Assembly: GCA_003054695.1 (NCBI GenBank)
Contig: QAZA01000050.1
Coordinates: forward strand, 372,001 to 436,000
DNA: 64,000 nt
Reading direction: 5' to 3'
Source of the DNA: Verrucomicrobia bacterium LW23
GTDB taxonomy: Bacteria > Verrucomicrobiota > Verrucomicrobiia > Methylacidiphilales > UBA1321
Part shown: positions 54,189 to 62,763 of the stretch, piece after piece
Layout of the letters: every line of letters begins with the position of its first letter
Position numbering within the stretch: position 1 is the stretch's first letter
The notes under the pieces: model-generated
What the model saw: only the letters and a program-made list of their open reading frames with translations
Database searches by the model: none
Told to the model about the DNA's origin: nothing
Position numbers and translations under genes: made by a program

Positions 54189-55238
54189 TTACACTCCCTT
54201 CAGTCTCGGGTCTATGATGGTGTAGAGCACATCAACCACGAGATTGATGACCACATACACGAGCGCGGAGAGCAGCGTAATGCCAAGCACAATCGGCACG
54301 TCTTTGTTCATTGTGGCGTCGATCATGAGGCGACCGATGCCTTGCCTTGCGAAAAGGGATTCTGCGATCACCGCGCCTCCCAGGAGACTGCCCACGATGA
54401 ATCCGGACAGAGTGACGAGCGGGATAAGCGCGTGGCGCAAGGCGTGGCGCAGGCGTACTCCCACCTCGGACATCCCCCGCGCGCGGGCAGTGAGGATGAA
54501 GGGCTGCTCCAGGATGTCCTCCAGCTCCTGGCGCAGCACTTGTGTCAGCACGGCGGCGATGGGCAGAGCCAGCGTGATCGTTGGCAGAACCATGGACAGC
54601 CACCCCGCCGATCCCGAAGCGGGGAGCAGCTTGAGCTGAAAGGCAAAGACCAGCAGCAGAATAATGCCGATGACGAAGCCCGGCATCGAGGAGATCACCA
54701 GCTCCGCGCCGGAGACGAGCGAACGGATCCACGGCCTCTGCCTGGCAGTCAGAATCGCCACGGTGATAGAGAGAAGCACCGCCACCGTGGCGGCCCAGAA
54801 GGCAAGCTGCGCCGTAGCGCCAATCTGCTGCGCAATGGCCCGTGTAACCGGGATGCGCAGCCGGTAGGAGTCGCCGAGATCCCCCTGCGCAAGGCGAGCG
54901 AGGTAGAGCGTGTACTGGTACCACAGCGGTTGATCCAGATGATACTCGGCGCGGACGCGGGCCAAAGCTTCGCGGCTGGGCGTGGCGTCCTCACCGCCCA
55001 GAATGGTAAGCGCGGGATCGCCGCCGGTGAGGTGAAGCGCCAGGAAGGTGAGCGTGGCCGCGCCCCAGAGGACGCCGAGCCCGCCCAGCAGACGCCACGC
55101 AAAGCGGCGCAGCGCTGCAGCCCATGGCCGCGGCGCTGCTTTGCCCGCAGCCACGCCATGTGCGCCAGCAGCGGGCGATACGGATGCGCTTACTTCCGAC
55201 TCCGTATCCGTATCAGCGAGAACAGGTTCTCTGCTCAC
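54189..55238 (-). CDS. Dpp/Opp-type ABC permease (DppB-like)
   Basis: 349 residues. An unusually long Ala/Ser-rich cytoplasmic lead (about 45 residues) precedes the first helix (LLGGLGVLWGAATLTFLALH). The DppB-type pattern is seen in HLTGGDPALTIL, EYHLDQPLWYQYTLYL and the EAA loop RARGMSEVGVRLRHALRHAL. It partners the DppC-like permease of the other operon. Its start overlaps the binding-protein gene by four bases. Confidence 0.92.
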   Translation of the reverse strand: MSREPVLADTDTESEVSASVSPAAGAHGVAAGKAAPRPWAAALRRFAWRLLGGLGVLWGAATLTFLALHLTGGDPALTILGGEDATPSREALARVRAEYHLDQPLWYQYTLYLARLAQGDLGDSYRLRIPVTRAIAQQIGATAQLAFWAATVAVLLSITVAILTARQRPWIRSLVSGAELVISSMPGFVIGIILLLVFAFQLKLLPASGSAGWLSMVLPTITLALPIAAVLTQVLRQELEDILEQPFILTARARGMSEVGVRLRHALRHALIPLVTLSGFIVGSLLGGAVIAESLFARQGIGRLMIDATMNKDVPIVLGITLLSALVYVVINLVVDVLYTIIDPRLKGV

Positions 55239-56968
55239 AGGCTTCCCTCCTCATCCAGCCATGCGCTGGTAAAGACGGGCCGGTTGTGGGATGTATCGTA
55301 AATCACGCCTTTAAGCCGCTTGCGATACGCGATGATGTTGTGATTCTCAAACAGCGGCACGCTCGGCACAATCTCCACCAGGCGGCGCTGCGCCTTGCTG
55401 TAGAGGTCCTTCAGCACGGCGGGATCGGTGGACCGGCGGGCGGCGCTCAGCAGTTCGTCCAGTTCCGGATCGCTGAGGCGCGAGAGATTGGCGCCGATGA
55501 GTTTATCGGAGATAATCTGGTTGGTGTGGTACACGATGTAAAGCGCGTCCGGGGTGTTGGTGTGCCAGGCGTAGTTGCCCATCACCTGATAGGTGCCGGC
55601 GTCGCGGTGCACCAGGCGCTGCTCGTTGGGCATCTGGCTGATGGTGAGCTCGAAACCTATCTTTTTGAGGCTGGACTGCACCTCCACAACCACCAGATTG
55701 GGAGCGCCGCTCTGGGTCAGCAGAATCTCCGCAGTCAGCCGCTTGCCATCTTTTGTGCGATAGCCGGCCGCGTCGCGCCCCGTCCAGCCTGCTTCGTCCA
55801 GCAGCGCATTGGCCTTCGCCAGGTCGTAGTGGAGTACATCCTTAAACGAGGGATCGTAGTACGGAGTGTTGGAGGCCAGGAAATCGGTCTTCGGCGTATA
55901 TTCCCCGAACCCGACCATTTGCGTAATCGCTTCGCGGTCAATGGCATAGGCATACGCTTTGCGGATTCGTAAATCGTCAAAGGGGGCGCGCTGCGTGTTG
56001 ATGACCGGTGCCCGCATCGGGTTGCCCTGCAGGATACGGCTGGTGAGGGTGATGGCGGGATCGCTGCGCAGGCCGGCGGCATTCTGGGGCGGCGCGTCGA
56101 GGGTGATGTCGAATTGCCCGGATACCAGCGAGCCGTAGCGGCTGATGGCTTCCGGAATGATATCGACCTCAATCCTCTCGATATAGGCCGGGCCTTTGTG
56201 CTGAATGAAGTCGGGCGCCCAGTTGTAGTCTGTACGCCGTACAAAGATAATCTTCTGCTGCCGTGCAAACTGCTCCACTACATAGGGGCCGGTGGTGACG
56301 GGCGCTTCGCCAAGTGTTTTGGGGCGCTCCCTGATGGCTTTGGGCGAGATAAAGCCGAGCGGGGACTGCGCCAGCACGTACAGAAACGGGCTGTACGGCT
56401 CGCGCAGTGTGGCCTCGAAGGTGAACTCGTCGATGACCCTGCCGCCGATATACGGCTCGATGTAGGCCGTGGCCAGCGGCGACTTTGTTGCGGGATCGCG
56501 GATACGGGTAAAGTTGTCCAGCACCGCCTGCGCATCAAAACGCGTCCCGTCGCTGAACGTCACGTCCTCGCGCAGGCGAAAGGTGTAGGTTTTGCCATCC
56601 GCCGAGATCGTCCAGGACTTTGCCAGCCACGGCGTGATGTTGCCCTTGTCATCCAGGTACACGAGGTTGTCGTACAGGATACGCCCGAACCAGCTCCCGC
56701 TGAGCGCGAGGGCGGATTGCAGGTCCAGCGTCGATACGTCCGCCGCAATCGAGACGCGCAGCGTTCCGCCTGGCTTACCGGTGCCGGCGGAGACGTAGTC
56801 GTGGATGGACGGCGCGACGGTTCGCCTCTCGCCTCCGCCGTCCGCGCCGGCGGACGAGGGGCCGCAGGCGGTAAGCCCGGCGAGGGTGAGGACGCAGACC
56901 ATCGCCAGGAGCGCTGCTCCGGCGATGGTGGTGAACTCAGGATGCTTCACAGGCTTCACATTCATCAT
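55235..56968 (-). CDS. Family 5 extracellular solute-binding lipoprotein
   Basis: 577 residues. The N-terminal signal ends in LTLAGLTAC (lipobox), so the protein is a lipoprotein held in the periplasm. The SBP_bac_5 pattern is clear: GTLRVSIAADVSTLDLQSA, LAKSWTISADGKTYTFRLRE, VTFSDGTRFDAQAV, and the C-terminal FENHNIIAYRKRLKGV. Family members bind peptides, nickel, opines or other small molecules. It overlaps both the upstream monooxygenase and the downstream permease by four bases, so synthesis is tightly coupled to the monooxygenases. The substrate is likely the compound or a product related to those enzymes. Confidence 0.93.
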   Translation of the reverse strand: MMNVKPVKHPEFTTIAGAALLAMVCVLTLAGLTACGPSSAGADGGGERRTVAPSIHDYVSAGTGKPGGTLRVSIAADVSTLDLQSALALSGSWFGRILYDNLVYLDDKGNITPWLAKSWTISADGKTYTFRLREDVTFSDGTRFDAQAVLDNFTRIRDPATKSPLATAYIEPYIGGRVIDEFTFEATLREPYSPFLYVLAQSPLGFISPKAIRERPKTLGEAPVTTGPYVVEQFARQQKIIFVRRTDYNWAPDFIQHKGPAYIERIEVDIIPEAISRYGSLVSGQFDITLDAPPQNAAGLRSDPAITLTSRILQGNPMRAPVINTQRAPFDDLRIRKAYAYAIDREAITQMVGFGEYTPKTDFLASNTPYYDPSFKDVLHYDLAKANALLDEAGWTGRDAAGYRTKDGKRLTAEILLTQSGAPNLVVVEVQSSLKKIGFELTISQMPNEQRLVHRDAGTYQVMGNYAWHTNTPDALYIVYHTNQIISDKLIGANLSRLSDPELDELLSAARRSTDPAVLKDLYSKAQRRLVEIVPSVPLFENHNIIAYRKRLKGVIYDTSHNRPVFTSAWLDEEGSL

Positions 56969-58350
56969 AAGTTTGCATTTGCGTAACGTGACGTTGCGGA
57001 GTCCGATGACGCAGCAGCGGCGGCGCCGACGGAGCCCGCGCCCCGGGGGCTATTCCGGTTCTGCGGCCGCTTCAAGCCAAAGCTCTCACGCAGCGTGGTT
57101 CCCTCGTACGCCGTGCGGAAGAGGCCGCGGTTTTGCAGTTCCGGTATCACTTTGTCAAAGAAGCCGTGCGTTGAGCCCGGTGCCACCTGGGGCAGCAGGT
57201 TAAAGCCGTCGCAGGCGTCGGAGGTAAACCACTCCTCGATAAAGTCCGCAATCTGCAACGGAGTTCCCGCCAGTGAGATGTGGCCGTGCCCAGCGTTGGA
57301 GCGGTAGAGAAGCTGGCGGATTGTGACCGTGCCGCGCCGCGCGGGATTCAGCACCGCTTCGTGGCGGCTGCGGATGCCGTCGATGGTATCCTCCGATATA
57401 GCGCGGTCGATCGGCACCGGATCGTCCAGATCGTAGTCGTTCAGGTTAACCTCAAAGCGCTCCGAGAGAGCATTTAGCGCCTTGCGGGTATCCACGTAGC
57501 GGTTCAGCTCGTGCTCCAGCTCCAGCGCTTCCTTCTCGGTGTCGGCAACAAGCGGAGCAAGACCCGGGAGAATGAGCAGATCTTCGCGGCTGCGGCCGTA
57601 TTTGGGCAGGCGTCCCTTCAGGTCAATATAGAACTCCTTTGCCGCCGCCAGAGTCTGCTGCGCGGTATACACTGCCTCACCGTGCTTGGCCGCCATCTCT
57701 TTGCCAGTCTCCGAGGAGCCGGATTGCAGAATCACCGGGTGGCCCTGCGGAGGGCGCGCGAGATTCAGCGGACCGCGCACAGAGTAGAACTGGCCGGTGT
57801 GGTTGATCTGGTGGATGCGATCCTGGTTCACGTAGAGATTGCGCTCCGGCACGGGCAGGATGGCACCATCCTCCCAGCTGTCCCACAGGCGCTTGATGAT
57901 ATCCACGGCTTCATCGCCCTGCGCATAGCGGTCGGCGTGGCTGGGGTGGCCGTCGCGGGAGAACTGGTGCGCCGCGGAGCCTGCGCCAGTCACAAAATTC
58001 CAGCCGGCGCGTCCTTTGCTCAGGTGATCCAGCGACGCGATGAAGCGGGCGATGTGGTACGGCTCGTTATACACCGTGGCGATGGTGTTGATGAGCCCGA
58101 TGTGCGAAGTCTCCGCGGCAATCGCGGCAAGCTGGGAAAAAGTATCCAGCGCACTGTTTTTGCCGGTGTAGAACTCCGCGACAAACAGGGCGTCCAGCAG
58201 GGCGGCCTCGGCGCGTTTCGCCTCGGCTATCTGCCAGTCGATATCCATCATCGGCTCGATGGGGGCATCGGGATGACGCCACGATCCGGCGTGGTGCCCG
58301 GTACGTCCAAGAATAGCGATAAGGTGAACCTGGCGATGGGAGGAGCTCAT
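56965..58350 (-). CDS. LLM-class FMNH2-dependent monooxygenase (NtaA/SnaA/DszA type), copy A2
   Basis: 461 residues with a luciferase-like barrel. Family marks: GRTGHHAGSWRHP at the start, GRAGWNFVTGAG, and PVILQSGSSETGKEMAA. Such enzymes use FMNH2 from a separate reductase to cleave C-S or C-N bonds in the cytoplasm. It resembles the copy at 59878-61200 more than its two other neighbours; a 56-nt stretch near the 3' ends (57101-57156 and 59939-59994) differs at one base. The ATG at 58350 overlaps the upstream gene (ATGA); the longer open frame upstream is not supported. The C-terminus adds about 35 variable residues. Confidence 0.9.
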   Translation of the reverse strand: MSSSHRQVHLIAILGRTGHHAGSWRHPDAPIEPMMDIDWQIAEAKRAEAALLDALFVAEFYTGKNSALDTFSQLAAIAAETSHIGLINTIATVYNEPYHIARFIASLDHLSKGRAGWNFVTGAGSAAHQFSRDGHPSHADRYAQGDEAVDIIKRLWDSWEDGAILPVPERNLYVNQDRIHQINHTGQFYSVRGPLNLARPPQGHPVILQSGSSETGKEMAAKHGEAVYTAQQTLAAAKEFYIDLKGRLPKYGRSREDLLILPGLAPLVADTEKEALELEHELNRYVDTRKALNALSERFEVNLNDYDLDDPVPIDRAISEDTIDGIRSRHEAVLNPARRGTVTIRQLLYRSNAGHGHISLAGTPLQIADFIEEWFTSDACDGFNLLPQVAPGSTHGFFDKVIPELQNRGLFRTAYEGTTLRESFGLKRPQNRNSPRGAGSVGAAAAASSDSATSRYANANL

Positions 58351-59804
58351 GTGGTGTGAGTGGTAGCAAGGACGGAAGGCGCCGCCTCGCGGGGTACAGA
58401 GGAGGAGATGGAGGGAGAGGACAGCGCGGATGGAGCGGAGGCTGACTGACCGGGACCGTGAGCGTGAGCGCGGGCAAAGCTGCGGACCGGCTTTGGTGCC
58501 CGGAGGCCGAGGCGCTCGCGCAGGGTAATGTTGCGGCCGTCGGAGCGCGCTTCGTAGCTGGTACGAAAGAGGCCGCGCCGCTGAAGCTCCGGCACGACGT
58601 AATCGACAAAGAGTTGAAGATCCTGCGGAAAGACGCCGGGCATCAGGTTGAAACCATCCGCCGCGCCTTTGACAAACCACTCCTCAATCAGATCCGCCAA
58701 CTGAGTTGCGCTTCCCACAAAGCTGGCGTGGCCGCGACCCAATGCGTGGCGCTCCGCCAGGCGGCGGATGCTCAGCTTCTCCCGGCGGATCAGATCCAGC
58801 ACCAACTGGTGCCGGCTGCGCACCTGATCCACCTGATCGGCCTGCTTCGGGTTCTCCAAAACCAGCGGCTTATCCAGCGGGTAGTCGCTCAGATCCACGG
58901 AGAAGCGGCGGGAGAGATTGGCGGTAAAGGCGGCGAGATCCAGGTGCGAGGCCAGCTCTTCGTGGCGCTCGTTTGCCTCGGCTTCCGTTCGGCCCAGGAT
59001 AAAGCAGAGGCCGGGCAGGATCTTGAGGGAGCCGGGCGGGCGGTCGAACTTATCAAGGCGCGCGTTGACGTCATTGTAGAACTCGCGCGCTTCATTTATC
59101 TCATGCTGCGCGGTAAAGATGGCTTCGGCCCACTTCGCGGCATAATCCTTGCCGCGATCTGACGAGCCGGATTGCACGAGCACCGGCCTGCCCTGGGGCG
59201 GGCGCGAGACATTCAGCGGCCCTCGCACAGTGTAGTACTTGCCGGTGTGGTTGATCTCGTGGATCTTGCTCTCATCGTAGCGGATTCCGGCCGCTTTGTC
59301 GTTGATGACAGCGCCTTCCTCCCAGCTATCCCAGAGTTGGGTGACGACGTCCAGGTACTCGTCGGCGATGTCATAGCGCTCGTCGTGCGGAGCCACGCGC
59401 TTGTTGCTGTAGTTTACCGCGCCCTCGGCACCACTTGTCACAATGTTCCAGCCGGCGCGCCCTTTGCTGATGTGATCCAGCGAGGCGAGGCGGCGCGCGA
59501 GGTGAAACGGCTCGTTGTAGGTGGTGTTGACGGTGGCGATCAGGCCAATGTGCCTGGTCTTGACCGCCAGGTAAGCCAGGAGAGTAAACGGCTCCAGCCA
59601 CTTGGATGGGCCGCCCTCGATATCCGCCGCAAAGATCGCATCAAATAGGCCGCGCTCCGAGATGCGCGCGATATCCACCATATAATCAATATCAATGCGT
59701 CGCTCCGGATGATTCCCCTCGATGCGCCACGCAGAATCGTGATGGCCGGTAAGGTAGAGGAAAGTGTTGAAGTGCAACTGCCGCGGTGTGTGAGAAATGC
59801 TCAT
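58347..59804 (-). CDS. LLM-class FMNH2-dependent monooxygenase, copy B2
   Basis: 485 residues. Same family as its neighbours, with YLTGHHDSAWRIEGNHPE at the start, GRAGWNIVTSGAEGAVNY and RPVLVQSGSSDRGKDYAA. It is closer to the copy at 61315-62640 (shared pattern ITEEWF/ADGFNLMPGVFPQDLQLFVD) than to those at 56965 and 59878. The C-terminal 60 residues are Ser/Ala-rich and variable. It is coupled to the next gene by a four-base overlap. It should use FMNH2 and oxygen on an imported substrate. Confidence 0.9.
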   Translation of the reverse strand: MSISHTPRQLHFNTFLYLTGHHDSAWRIEGNHPERRIDIDYMVDIARISERGLFDAIFAADIEGGPSKWLEPFTLLAYLAVKTRHIGLIATVNTTYNEPFHLARRLASLDHISKGRAGWNIVTSGAEGAVNYSNKRVAPHDERYDIADEYLDVVTQLWDSWEEGAVINDKAAGIRYDESKIHEINHTGKYYTVRGPLNVSRPPQGRPVLVQSGSSDRGKDYAAKWAEAIFTAQHEINEAREFYNDVNARLDKFDRPPGSLKILPGLCFILGRTEAEANERHEELASHLDLAAFTANLSRRFSVDLSDYPLDKPLVLENPKQADQVDQVRSRHQLVLDLIRREKLSIRRLAERHALGRGHASFVGSATQLADLIEEWFVKGAADGFNLMPGVFPQDLQLFVDYVVPELQRRGLFRTSYEARSDGRNITLRERLGLRAPKPVRSFARAHAHGPGQSASAPSALSSPSISSSVPREAAPSVLATTHTT

Positions 59805-59877
59805 GGATCATGTTGTGGTGAGTTGGAAAGGAAGGAACGGAAAGAGACAGAGAAGCTGCTGCAGGAAGGGGCCCCCG

Positions 59878-61200
59878 TTACGCGGCCTTAGCCAGCGGCA
59901 AGGTGCCGCGCAGCCCCAGGTTGCGGCGCAGCGTCGTGCCCTCGTACGCCGTGCGGAAGAGGCCGCGGTTTTGCAGCTCCGGTATCACTTTGTCCACAAA
60001 GAGGCGGAACTGCTGGGGAAGCAGCGGCGGCTCGATCACAAAGCCGTCCACGGCGTTGCTGTTGAACCACTTGTCGATAAAGTCCGCAATCTGCAACGGC
60101 GTGCCGGTATGCGTAACGTGCCCGTGGCCGCCATTCGCCCGGTAGAGAAGTTGGCGGATGGTAAAGCCTTCGCGCCGTGCGGGATCCAGAACAACGTCCT
60201 GCCGGCTCTTCACGTTGTCGAAGTCGTCCGCTGACTTCGCCTTATCCAGCGGTACAGGGCCGTCGATCGGGTAATCGTTCAGATTGACGGTAAAGCGCTC
60301 CGAGAGGAGATCCAGTGCACGACGGGTATCCACGTAGCTGTTCAGCTCGTGCTCCAGGTCGCGCGCCTCCGCTTCCGTTTCGCCGATGAGCGGGGCAAAG
60401 CCGGGCGTGATAAAGAGATCATCGCGGGAGCGGCCGTAGCGGGCGAGGCGTCCCTTCAGGTCGCGGTAAAACTCCTGCGCGGCGGGCAGTGTCTGCTGCG
60501 CAGTAAAGACAAGCTCCGCCGTGCGCGCGGCCAGCTCCTTGCCGGGCTCGGACGATCCCGCCTGCACGATAACCGTGTGGCCCTGGGGCGACGGCGGCAG
60601 ATCCAGCGGGCCACGCACCTGGTAGTGGCGTCCACGGAAGTTGATTTCGTTAACGCGCGCGGGATCGATAAGGATGCCGCGCTGCTTATCGGCGACAAAA
60701 GCGCCCTCGTCCCAGCTTGCCCACAGTTGCTTCACGACCTCCACGAACTCATTGGCGGCCTCATACCGGTCCGCATGGCTGGGGTGCCCGCCGCGCGTAA
60801 ACTGCTCCGCCGCAGAGTGCGCGCCTGTGACGACGTTCCAGCCGGCGCGTCCGCCGCTGATAAGGTCCAGCGAGGCAAAGTAGCGTGCCAGGCTGTACGG
60901 ATCGTTGTAGACCGTGCCGACTGTGTTGATGAGGCCGATGTGGCTGGTATGTACCGCAACGGCAGAGAGTTGCGTAAACGGCTCCAGCTTGGTGCCGCTC
61001 TTCCAGCCATCGCCGTCAGCGATAAACACGGCATCAAAGAGCGCGCGCTCGGCCTCCTGGGCCTCGGCAATGTGATGATCGATGTCCAGCCCCGCGTTGG
61101 GGTTGGAGGAGGGATGGCGCCAGGAGCCAGCATGGTGGCCGGTCCAGCCGAGAAAGGCGATGAGCTTGAGCTTGCGTGAGGTGGAGTTGTGGCGGCTCAT
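59878..61200 (-). CDS. LLM-class FMNH2-dependent monooxygenase, copy A1
   Basis: 440 residues of the NtaA/SnaA/DszA family: AFLGWTGHHAGSWRHPSSNP at the start, GRAGWNVVTGAHSAAEQF, and HTVIVQAGSSEPGKELAA. It pairs by sequence with the copy at 56965-58350 (for example, the near-identical FIPELQNRGLFRTAYEGTT region). It is preceded by 114 bp after the next copy and followed by 73 bp. The family acts on sulfonates, sulfones, nitrilotriacetate-like amines and related compounds. Confidence 0.9.
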   Translation of the reverse strand: MSRHNSTSRKLKLIAFLGWTGHHAGSWRHPSSNPNAGLDIDHHIAEAQEAERALFDAVFIADGDGWKSGTKLEPFTQLSAVAVHTSHIGLINTVGTVYNDPYSLARYFASLDLISGGRAGWNVVTGAHSAAEQFTRGGHPSHADRYEAANEFVEVVKQLWASWDEGAFVADKQRGILIDPARVNEINFRGRHYQVRGPLDLPPSPQGHTVIVQAGSSEPGKELAARTAELVFTAQQTLPAAQEFYRDLKGRLARYGRSRDDLFITPGFAPLIGETEAEARDLEHELNSYVDTRRALDLLSERFTVNLNDYPIDGPVPLDKAKSADDFDNVKSRQDVVLDPARREGFTIRQLLYRANGGHGHVTHTGTPLQIADFIDKWFNSNAVDGFVIEPPLLPQQFRLFVDKVIPELQNRGLFRTAYEGTTLRRNLGLRGTLPLAKAA

Positions 61201-61314
61201 AAGTCAGATGGGAAGGAGTGAGTAGTGAGTTAAAGCAGTGGGGAAAAGGCGGGCCGGAAGTAATGTGGCGGGGTGTGGTGATGCTAAATCGCAGCGCCTC
61301 GCTCCGTCATGCGG

Positions 61315-62640
61315 TTACGCGGGCAGACCCGTCGCCGCATAGCGGTTAGGCACGGGCCCCAGGCCCAGGTGGCCGCGCAGCGTGGTCGCCTCGTAGCGAG
61401 TGCGGAAAAGGCCTCTCTTTTGCAGGATGGGCACGACGTGATCCACAAAGAGCTCCAGGTCGCGGTTGAAGACAGCCGGCATCAGGTTAAAGCCATCCGC
61501 CGCGCCGTTCTCAAACCACTGCTGCGCCAGATCCGCCAGTTGCACCGGCGTGCCGACAAAGCTGTAGTGCCCGCGCCCCTGCGCCAGGCGACCGATCAGT
61601 TGCCGCAGCGACAGCTTCTCGCGCAGCACCAGGTCCACAATAAGCTGGTGTCGGCTGCGCACGCCATCCACTTCCACTGCCGGGCGTGCGTTGTCCAGAT
61701 TCAGCGGCGCGTCCAGCGGGTGGCGCGTCAGGTCCAGGCCAAAGCGATCGGAAAGATTTGCAATGGCGCGGTCTTTGTCGATAAAGCTGAACAGCTCTTC
61801 CTCGCGCTCCCGCGCTTCCCTGTCGCTGCCCCCGAGCACAAAGCACAAACCGGGTGCTATCCTGATGTCGTCGGGATTGCGCCCGTAGCGGGGAGCGCGC
61901 GCCTTTACGTCGCGATAAAACGCCTGGGCCTCCGCCAGGGAGCCCTGAGCTGTAAAGATGAGCTCGCCCCACTTGGCCGCCTGCTCGCGCCCGTCCTCGG
62001 ACGAGCCGGATTGCACCAGCAGCGGGCGGCCCTGCGGCGGGCGGGCGATACTCAGCGGCCCTTTTACGGAGAAGCGCTTGCCGATGTGGTTAATCTCGTG
62101 GATCTTGGCGTCATCGTAGCGGGTGCCGCGCGCTTTGTCGTAATTCAGGGCACTATCTTCCCAGCTATCCCAGAGCTTGGTGACGACATCCACAAACTCG
62201 TCGGCTATCTTGTAACGCGTGGCGTGGCTGGGGTGCACGCGGTTGGAATAGTTGTGGGATCCGTTACCCGCGCCGGTAATGATGTTCCAGCCCGCGCGCC
62301 CCTTGCTGATGTGATCCAGCGAGGCAAACTTGCGCGCCAGGTGGTAGGGCTCGTTGTACGTGGTATCCACCGTGGCGATAAGCCCGATGTGACGCGTTTT
62401 GACGGCCAGCGCGGAGAGGAGCGTGAACGGCTCAAGCCAACTGGCGCGCCCACCCTGAAAGTCCGCCGCAAAGACCGCATCCAGCAGGCCCTGCTCAGCT
62501 ATCTGCGCGATTTCCGCCACCGCTGCAATGTTGAGGCGATCCGCCGGGCGAGCGGAAGCCGTACGCCACGAGGCCTCGTGGTGCCCGGTATTAAAGAGAA
62601 AGACGTTGAAGTGCAACTGACGAGAGGTTGGATTGCTCAT
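61315..62640 (-). CDS. LLM-class FMNH2-dependent monooxygenase, copy B1
   Basis: 441 residues. The start (LHFNVFLFNTGHHEASWRT), GRAGWNIITGAGNGSHNYSN and RPLLVQSGSSEDGREQAA place it in the same family; it groups with the copy at 58347-59804. It is the first monooxygenase after the receptor gene (123-bp gap), so the operon probably begins with the receptor. No flavin reductase gene is visible among these genes. Confidence 0.9.
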   Translation of the reverse strand: MSNPTSRQLHFNVFLFNTGHHEASWRTASARPADRLNIAAVAEIAQIAEQGLLDAVFAADFQGGRASWLEPFTLLSALAVKTRHIGLIATVDTTYNEPYHLARKFASLDHISKGRAGWNIITGAGNGSHNYSNRVHPSHATRYKIADEFVDVVTKLWDSWEDSALNYDKARGTRYDDAKIHEINHIGKRFSVKGPLSIARPPQGRPLLVQSGSSEDGREQAAKWGELIFTAQGSLAEAQAFYRDVKARAPRYGRNPDDIRIAPGLCFVLGGSDREAREREEELFSFIDKDRAIANLSDRFGLDLTRHPLDAPLNLDNARPAVEVDGVRSRHQLIVDLVLREKLSLRQLIGRLAQGRGHYSFVGTPVQLADLAQQWFENGAADGFNLMPAVFNRDLELFVDHVVPILQKRGLFRTRYEATTLRGHLGLGPVPNRYAATGLPA

Positions 62641-62763
62641 AAGAGGAGATGGGATGGACTCCGGAACCGGGCAGCGAGCCCGTGCCGCTGCCCGGCACCG
62701 GCTCGAAGTCCTGCCTGTTGTATGCTTTGGGTGTTTGTTCCGAGACAGAGCTGGTAGCAGCTC

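Noticed and set aside
58351-58680. N-terminal 110-residue extension of the first monooxygenase
   Set aside because: Arg/Ser/Pro-rich, overlaps the end of the upstream gene, and family homology begins at the ATG at 58350, which makes the typical four-base overlap.
61309-62757. 482-residue plus-strand frame opposite a monooxygenase
   Set aside because: Antisense shadow of the LLM gene; composition rich in Arg/Ala/Val and His without motifs.
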